The notes beneath the pieces are model-generated. The model was not told where the DNA came from and made no database searches. It was given only the letters and a program-made list of their open reading frames with translations. Both the position numbers and the translations under genes were made by a program. A stretch of 26,860 nt of DNA from an uncultured Flavobacteriales bacterium (GTDB lineage: Bacteria > Bacteroidota > Bacteroidia > Flavobacteriales > Crocinitomicaceae). This document shows, in pieces, positions 22,507 through 26,860 of the stretch; positions within the stretch are counted from its first letter, which is position 1; the number at the start of each line of letters is the position of its first letter. The stretch spans positions 1 to 26,860 of the forward strand of contig CAMLIF010000047.1 in the NCBI GenBank assembly GCA_946479985.1, given 5' to 3'.

Positions 22507-24813
22507 ATGAATTATTTGGACGGATTAAACGAGAGTCAACGTGTTGCAGTAGAGAATATTGAAGGGCCCACAATGGTAATTGCAGGGGCCGGTTCCGGAA
22601 AAACCAGGGTTCTTACTATGCGGATCGCTTACATGATCGACCAGGGAATAGATCCGTTCAATATCATGGCTTTGACTTTTACCAACAAAGCAGCAAAAGA
22701 AATGACCGAGCGAATCGGGACCATTGTTGGCTCGGGAGAAGCCCGGAACATTACCATGGGAACATTTCACTCCGTTTTCGCGAAAATTCTACGGATTAAT
22801 GCAAGCCGTATCGGTTTCCCTCAAAACTTCACTATTTACGATACACAAGACACGAAAAGCTTGCTGAAAGACATTGTAAAAGAATTGAATCTTGACGATA
22901 AACTGTACAAGCCAAGTATGCTTTACGGGCGCATTTCTTCCGCAAAAAACAACCTGATCTCGCCCGAAGATTATTTGGCTAACACTGAAATAATGGCCGA
23001 AGACATTTCAAGCGGCAGGCCGGAACTTGGACGCATCTATAAAACATACGCGCTTCGCTGTTTCAAAGCCGGTGCTATGGATTTTGACGATTTGCTTTTC
23101 CAGACAAATGTACTTTTACGCGATTTTGAAGATGTACTGCATTATTATCAGCACAAATTCAAATACATTCTTGTAGATGAGTACCAGGATACAAACTACT
23201 CGCAATACCTCATCATTAAGAAATTAGCTGCTGTTTTTGAGAACATTTGTGTTGTTGGCGACGATGCGCAAAGTATTTACTCTTTCCGTGGCGCGAATAT
23301 TCAGAACATTTTGAACTTCCGTTCCGATTACCCGGATTACAAGCTTTTCAAACTGGAGCAAAACTACCGCAGTACGCAGGTAATTGTAGAAGCGGCAAAT
23401 AGCGTGATTGCACGAAATCAGGATCAGATTCAAAAAAATGTCTGGACAGCCAACGATGAAGGATCCCGAATTAAAGTCGTACGTACTTTAACCGATAACG
23501 AAGAAGGGAAAAACATTGCAAATTCCATCTTCGATCTGAAACATTCCGAAAGTGGGGATTGGGACAATTATGCCATTCTTTACCGCACCAATCGTCAATC
23601 GCGTTCATTTGAGGAAGCCCTTCGAAAACTCAATATTCCGTACAAGATTTACGGTGGATTGTCATTCTTCCAGCGTAAGGAAATCAAAGACATTATGGCT
23701 TATTTCCGTCTTACCGCAAACCAGAATGATGAAGAAGCGTTAAAGCGGGTTATCAACTACCCGAAACGCGGAATTGGAAAAACTTCCTGGGAAAATGTCA
23801 TTATCGCTGCTTCGGAAAATGATGTTTCTATTTGGGAAGTAGTATCGAATTTTGGCACTTATCCGGTTGCCATTCCAACTGCGGCAAAAGCAAAAATCAA
23901 CGAGTTTGTGACAATGATTCAAAGTTTTACCGCTCAGCTCGATAAAATGCCTGCTTATGATCTGGCGCAGCATATTGCTAAATCTTCGGGGATTCTGAAG
24001 GAACTTTACAACGAAAAAGACAAAGGTCCGGAAGAAGTTGAACGCTACCAGAATATAGAAGAATTACTTGCCGGTATCAAAGAATTTACCGTTCAGAAAA
24101 ACGAAGAAAACGAACAAGCCACCCTGGCCGATTATATGATCGATGTGGCTTTGCTTACTGACGCAGATACGGATAAAGACGAAGATCTGCGCCGTGTAAC
24201 ACTAATGACCATTCACTCCAGTAAAGGATTGGAATTCCCGCATGTATTTTTAGTTGGCCTGGAAGAAAACCTCTTCCCTTCCCAGCTTTCTATTTCTTCG
24301 CGAACCGAATTGGAAGAAGAACGTCGTTTGTTCTATGTTGCTATTACACGAGCTGAGAAAACCTGCACCATCAGTTATGCGGCATCGCGTTTCCTATTTG
24401 GCTCCTTAAATTCCTGTGAGCCAAGCAGATTTATTGCCGAGATCGATCAAAAATACCTGCAGTTTGAATCGGCTTACAGCAACTCAGGCGGCGCAAAAGC
24501 GTTAGGCGGGGGCTTCGGTTCAACCAGAACAGGAGGATTAAGCAACCGGACAAGCGGATTTTCTACCCAGCCACGCGGAAATTTCAAAAGCGTGAAAGAA
24601 ATGGGTTCTTCTGTGAGTTCCACAACAAACAACGACGTAGAAAATCAACAATTAAAAGTTGGATTCGTTGTACAGCACGGAACCTTCGGGAAAGGAAAGA
24701 TTACAGCTTTAGACGGAGCCGGAAGTGAAAGAAAGGCAACCGTTTTCTTTCCGCAGGTAGGTTCAAAAACTTTACTGCTTCGTTTCGCAAAATTGACTAT
24801 CATTGAGGATTAA
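22507..24813 (+). CDS. uvrD: UvrD/PcrA-type superfamily 1 DNA helicase
   Basis: A 768-aa 3'-5' ATP-dependent helicase for nucleotide-excision and mismatch repair and for clearing recombinase or stalled polymerase. All SF1A motifs are visible: Q-motif LNESQRVAV, motif I AGAGSGKTRVL (residues 26-36), Ia TFTNKAAKEM, II ILVDEYQDTN, III DDAQSIYSFRGA, IV LEQNYRS, V TIHSSKGLEFPHVFLVGLEE and VI RRLFYVAITRAEK. A Gly/Ser/Thr-rich linker (near 665-705) leads to a C-terminal tudor-like module (KVGFVVQHGTFGKGKITALD ... LRFAKLTIIED), which in PcrA/UvrD contacts RNA polymerase. The start at MNYLDGLNESQR is preferred over the ATG 18 nt upstream because that one lies before the promoter -7 box. A lipoprotein gene begins 9 nt after the stop. 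Confidence 0.93.
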   Translation: MNYLDGLNESQRVAVENIEGPTMVIAGAGSGKTRVLTMRIAYMIDQGIDPFNIMALTFTNKAAKEMTERIGTIVGSGEARNITMGTFHSVFAKILRINASRIGFPQNFTIYDTQDTKSLLKDIVKELNLDDKLYKPSMLYGRISSAKNNLISPEDYLANTEIMAEDISSGRPELGRIYKTYALRCFKAGAMDFDDLLFQTNVLLRDFEDVLHYYQHKFKYILVDEYQDTNYSQYLIIKKLAAVFENICVVGDDAQSIYSFRGANIQNILNFRSDYPDYKLFKLEQNYRSTQVIVEAANSVIARNQDQIQKNVWTANDEGSRIKVVRTLTDNEEGKNIANSIFDLKHSESGDWDNYAILYRTNRQSRSFEEALRKLNIPYKIYGGLSFFQRKEIKDIMAYFRLTANQNDEEALKRVINYPKRGIGKTSWENVIIAASENDVSIWEVVSNFGTYPVAIPTAAKAKINEFVTMIQSFTAQLDKMPAYDLAQHIAKSSGILKELYNEKDKGPEEVERYQNIEELLAGIKEFTVQKNEENEQATLADYMIDVALLTDADTDKDEDLRRVTLMTIHSSKGLEFPHVFLVGLEENLFPSQLSISSRTELEEERRLFYVAITRAEKTCTISYAASRFLFGSLNSCEPSRFIAEIDQKYLQFESAYSNSGGAKALGGGFGSTRTGGLSNRTSGFSTQPRGNFKSVKEMGSSVSSTTNNDVENQQLKVGFVVQHGTFGKGKITALDGAGSERKATVFFPQVGSKTLLLRFAKLTIIED

Positions 24814-24822
24814 ACTCATTTT

Positions 24823-25707
24823 ATGAAAACAACTATTCAACTTTTAACGTTCGGAATCATCGGGATTTTCGGATTACAGGCATGTAATTTCTCTAAATCG
24901 TCGAGTATCTCGATAAAAGACGGAATGGTTGCAAAAGGAAAAGATCTAAGCTGCGAAGATTTTTATGTGACAGTTGGTGGAGAAAAGGTTTCCCGTACCG
25001 AGTTCATTTATGGAGAGAAATTCGATGTGCAATTCGAAAGCATGGAAGGATTTGTGCAGGGCGCAGATAAAATAATTTATCCGGGAATGGAAATTACCGT
25101 TCTTGACTCCAAAGGAAAAAAAGTACTGTATAACAAAGACCTCTACTCCAACTTTCCTGAACCCATTATAGATGAACCCGCAAATTTATCAGCAAACATG
25201 AAGATCGGAGATCCGATGGATGTAGGGAATCATACCTTAAAATTGCACATTTGGGATAAAAAAGGGAAAGGAACTTTTGATCTTGAATTCAAATTCAAGG
25301 TATCCGACAACAAACAAATCCACGCAACGCGCTCCGGAATCAATTTCGACAAGATTTACCTATATGATCAAAAAGGTGACAGCGCCATTACGAAAAACAA
25401 TATCCAGTCAAATCAACGTGTTTACGTAATTATTGAAGGTCTGAGAGGATTTAAAACTGAAAATGATTTGTGCAGTGTTGGTCTGGAAATGAAAGCTGTA
25501 GACAAGCAAAACAATGTTGTTTTTGAGGAGAATGATTTGTTGGGAGATCAGGGAATTAATCCAAAAGACCTCATTTCCCAGGTTTACGCAAACTTCATGT
25601 TCGGCCGTGTTGAATCCACTACCCCGGTAACGATTAAACTTCGTGTTTATGACAAACTGGGCGACGGAGAAATAAAAGCAGATATTCGGGCGAAAGTTAT
25701 GAATTAA
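24823..25707 (+). CDS. Lipoprotein with two tandem copies of a beta-sandwich-like domain
   Basis: A 294-aa protein with a lipoprotein signal (MKTTIQLLTFGIIGIFGLQA, lipidated Cys21). The mature part contains two related halves of about 120 residues. Matching segments are FESMEGFVQGADKIIYPGME and IEGLRGFKTENDLCSVGLEM; then TVLDSKGKKVLYNKDL and KAVDKQNNVVFEENDL; then KLHIWDKKGKGTFDLEFKFKV and KLRVYDKLGDGEIKADIRAKV. This indicates an internal duplication of an Ig-like or C2-like sandwich. The family is not recognised. The gene begins 9 nt after uvrD, so it is probably transcribed with it, although a functional link is unlikely. The next gene starts 13 nt downstream. Confidence 0.8.
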   Translation: MKTTIQLLTFGIIGIFGLQACNFSKSSSISIKDGMVAKGKDLSCEDFYVTVGGEKVSRTEFIYGEKFDVQFESMEGFVQGADKIIYPGMEITVLDSKGKKVLYNKDLYSNFPEPIIDEPANLSANMKIGDPMDVGNHTLKLHIWDKKGKGTFDLEFKFKVSDNKQIHATRSGINFDKIYLYDQKGDSAITKNNIQSNQRVYVIIEGLRGFKTENDLCSVGLEMKAVDKQNNVVFEENDLLGDQGINPKDLISQVYANFMFGRVESTTPVTIKLRVYDKLGDGEIKADIRAKVMN

Positions 25708-25720
25708 GTTTAGCAGCATT

Positions 25721-25951
25721 ATGTCAAGAACCCTGATCATCCTTATTTCGATACTTCAAATGATTGGAGTAATCATCTATTGGCTGAATATTGAATTGGA
25801 TATTAAGTATCGCCTTGATGGCGGACAAACCGACTATGTTTTCGAAACAGGACTGAGAATCCAAAATACTACGGACATATTTTGTTTGGTTATGATCCTT
25901 TTTTCAATTGTGCTTTTGTTCGTAGGTATATTTTATAAGCCCGGTAAATGA
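25721..25951 (+). CDS. Small two-helix membrane protein
   Basis: A 76-aa protein with two predicted transmembrane helices (about residues 4-22, LIILISILQMIGVIIYWLN; and 53-71, IFCLVMILFSIVLLFVGIFY). A 30-residue loop between them contains IKYRLDGGQTDYVFETGLRI. The family is not recognised and no motif is visible. It starts 13 nt after the duplicated-domain lipoprotein with no promoter in the gap, so it is probably co-transcribed. It is short but has a plausible start, a coherent membrane topology and an operon-like position, which together support a real gene. Confidence 0.6.
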   Translation: MSRTLIILISILQMIGVIIYWLNIELDIKYRLDGGQTDYVFETGLRIQNTTDIFCLVMILFSIVLLFVGIFYKPGK

Positions 25952-26026
25952 ATCGATTACATACCGATAATTAAATGTTTGGCGCAGAACTGACACATTT
26001 TTTTCTTTAACTTTACAAAAAAATCT

Positions 26027-26560
26027 ATGACACTTAAATCATTTCCATTTGTGGCAACCCTCACGCTGATTATTTCTCTTTCTTCTTGCAAGAAAAGTGA
26101 GATTACGCCAACTGCGCCAGTAGAAACAGAAGACCCGACGACAATTCCATTTACACAGCAATTTTCAGCAATTATTGATGGAATAGCCTTTGACGCGCAA
26201 AGCATCGGATGGAACTATAATAATATTGACTCAATTCTTACAATAAGTGCGGCAACGGATACTGTAGGATCGATTGCTGATTCGACGCACTTTGTGGGAT
26301 TCACCGTTCCCAGTAATATTACAGCAGGCACATACACATTTGATGGTTCTAGTATTAAAAGTTACTACAATGTGGGTCTCGACATAGAAGATAAATATTC
26401 GCCGGCTCAAGGAACCGGAACATTAATAATAACGTCTCACGATGCTATTAATTCAGAAATAGTTGGTACATTCTCTTTTTTGGCTGTTCCAATCTCAGGG
26501 AACCCGAATTCAAATTCCTATAGTATCACCAATGGTGCCTTCTCAATAAAATATCAATAA
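26027..26560 (+). CDS. Lipoprotein, DUF6252-like
   Basis: A 177-aa protein with a lipoprotein signal (MTLKSFPFVATLTLIISLSS, lipidated Cys21) and a Thr/Pro/Glu linker (TPTAPVETEDPTTIPF). A single beta-rich domain follows, with FSAIIDGIAFDAQSI, ILTISAATDTVGSIAD, ITAGTYTFDG, GTGTLIITSHDAINSEIVGT and FSFLAVPIS, ending in ITNGAFSIKY. The opening 'IDG-F-A' strand, 'G-Y-F' turn and 'GT-TIT-HD--...GTFSF' block resemble the Bacteroidota DUF6252 family as I remember it; function unknown. A TAACTTTA string (26008-26015) 11 nt before the ATG could be a -7 element for an almost leaderless transcript. It is followed by a gene-free stretch to the end of the window. Confidence 0.78.
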   Translation: MTLKSFPFVATLTLIISLSSCKKSEITPTAPVETEDPTTIPFTQQFSAIIDGIAFDAQSIGWNYNNIDSILTISAATDTVGSIADSTHFVGFTVPSNITAGTYTFDGSSIKSYYNVGLDIEDKYSPAQGTGTLIITSHDAINSEIVGTFSFLAVPISGNPNSNSYSITNGAFSIKYQ

Positions 26561-26661
26561 GTGAAAAATTCTCAAAATAAAAAAGCGCTTCTACCAAAGA
26601 CTGAGTACTATCACCGGAATCTCGCCTAAATCGTCAGACAGGCGGGAAACGTCTGAGTCCT
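26561..26661. other. Gene-free spacer with overlapping short hairpins
   Basis: There is no coding frame. Two mutually exclusive stems are visible: CTCGCCT (26621-26627) with AGGCGGG (26640-26646, one G-T pair), and TCAGAC (26634-26639) with GTCTGA (26651-26656). A T-run (26668-26673) follows within the first tandem-repeat unit. A weak terminator for the preceding lipoprotein gene is possible but not convincing. Confidence 0.35.
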
Positions 26662-26829
26662 TCTTCGTTTTTTGCAGCCCGATCTTCGTTGTTCCAGGGT
26701 GAATCTCGTTTGTTCCAGGGCGAATCTTCACTTTTCGAAGGCCAATCTTCATTGTTCATGACCCAATCTTCACTTTTCACAGCCCAATCTTCGTTGTTAG
26801 AGGTCCAATCTCATCTGTTACGGGTAAGA
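26662..26829. repeat. Degenerate 21-bp tandem repeat array, eight units
   Basis: Eight consecutive units begin at 26662, 26683, 26704, 26725, 26746, 26767, 26788 and 26809, spaced exactly 21 bp with no indels. The shared core is CCAATCTTCRYTKTT, and about six positions between cores (for example CAGGGC, GAAGGC, ATGACC, ACAGCC, GAGGTC) vary. The first and last units are the most diverged. Units 3 and 5 share TCTTCACTTTTC, and units 1 and 6 share TCTTCGTTGTT. It lies in the intergenic tail of the window. On the minus strand one frame stays open through the array, reading repeated Glu-Asp-Trp heptads. Function unknown. Confidence 0.9.
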
Positions 26830-26860
26830 TAATAAATTTAAAAGGGGGTAGGTGAGTTGG

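Noticed and set aside
26662..26829. CRISPR array
   Set aside because: The period is 21 bp, with a conserved core and only about six variable positions per unit. There are no spacers of CRISPR length and no cas genes.

Overview
The window looks like one end of a Bacteroidota contig, most likely Flavobacteriales. A Crocinitomicaceae/Fluviicola-type genome is a guess from overall style only. The support is: an rpsL-rpsG-fusA-rpsJ order without tuf; Bacteroidota-type promoters (TTG-N18/19-TAnnTTTG) ahead of rpsL and uvrD; little sign of Shine-Dalgarno use; many lipoproteins; a DUF6526 protein; and a MacAB/LytS/LytTR block. The first 47 bases are not biological. They match Illumina TruSeq/P5 adapter sequence joined directly to codon 29 of rpsJ.

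Layout. (1) 48-3216, minus strand: 5' part of the ribosomal str/S10 operon (rpsL, rpsG, fusA, truncated rpsJ) with a clear promoter and a hairpin in the rpsL leader. (2) 3320-3793: small unknown membrane protein. (3) 3866-6157, minus: a four-gene set of exported proteins (Cys-rich small lipoprotein, DUF4221-like beta-propeller lipoprotein, and two small tandem proteins with CX5C and CX2C motifs). It is divergent from an XRE-type regulator (6271-6636). A 15-bp palindrome lies between them and overlaps the predicted -33 element of the lipoprotein promoter. This is the best candidate for an undescribed system. (4) 6703-7767: a KAS III-like enzyme ending at a strong hairpin terminator. (5) 8020-14305: a compact six-gene operon, TolC-MacA-MacB ATPase-MacB permease-LytS-type kinase-LytTR regulator, with very short or overlapping junctions. 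(6) 14354-15988: secreted WG-repeat protein. (7) 16126-21635: a GH3 glycosidase with an inserted PA14 domain, overlapping tail-to-tail with a GH29 alpha-L-fucosidase that follows two uncharacterised exported proteins. (8) 21715-21798: a compact element bounded by 12-bp inverted repeats. (9) 21886-26560: DUF6526 protein (minus), then plus-strand UvrD/PcrA helicase (probably leaderless mRNA), a lipoprotein with a duplicated domain, a small membrane protein and another lipoprotein. (10) 26662-26829: eight degenerate 21-bp tandem repeats in a gene-free stretch.

How the genes work together. The str genes serve translation. The MacAB-TolC set would form a tripartite exporter controlled by its own two-component system. 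The glycosidases probably trim beta-glucosides or xylosides and fucosylated glycans in the periplasm or at the surface. The 3.9-6.6 kb set is envelope-directed and cysteine-rich. A redox or disulfide theme there is inferred, not shown. No tRNA, rRNA, CRISPR array, transposase or integrase was seen.
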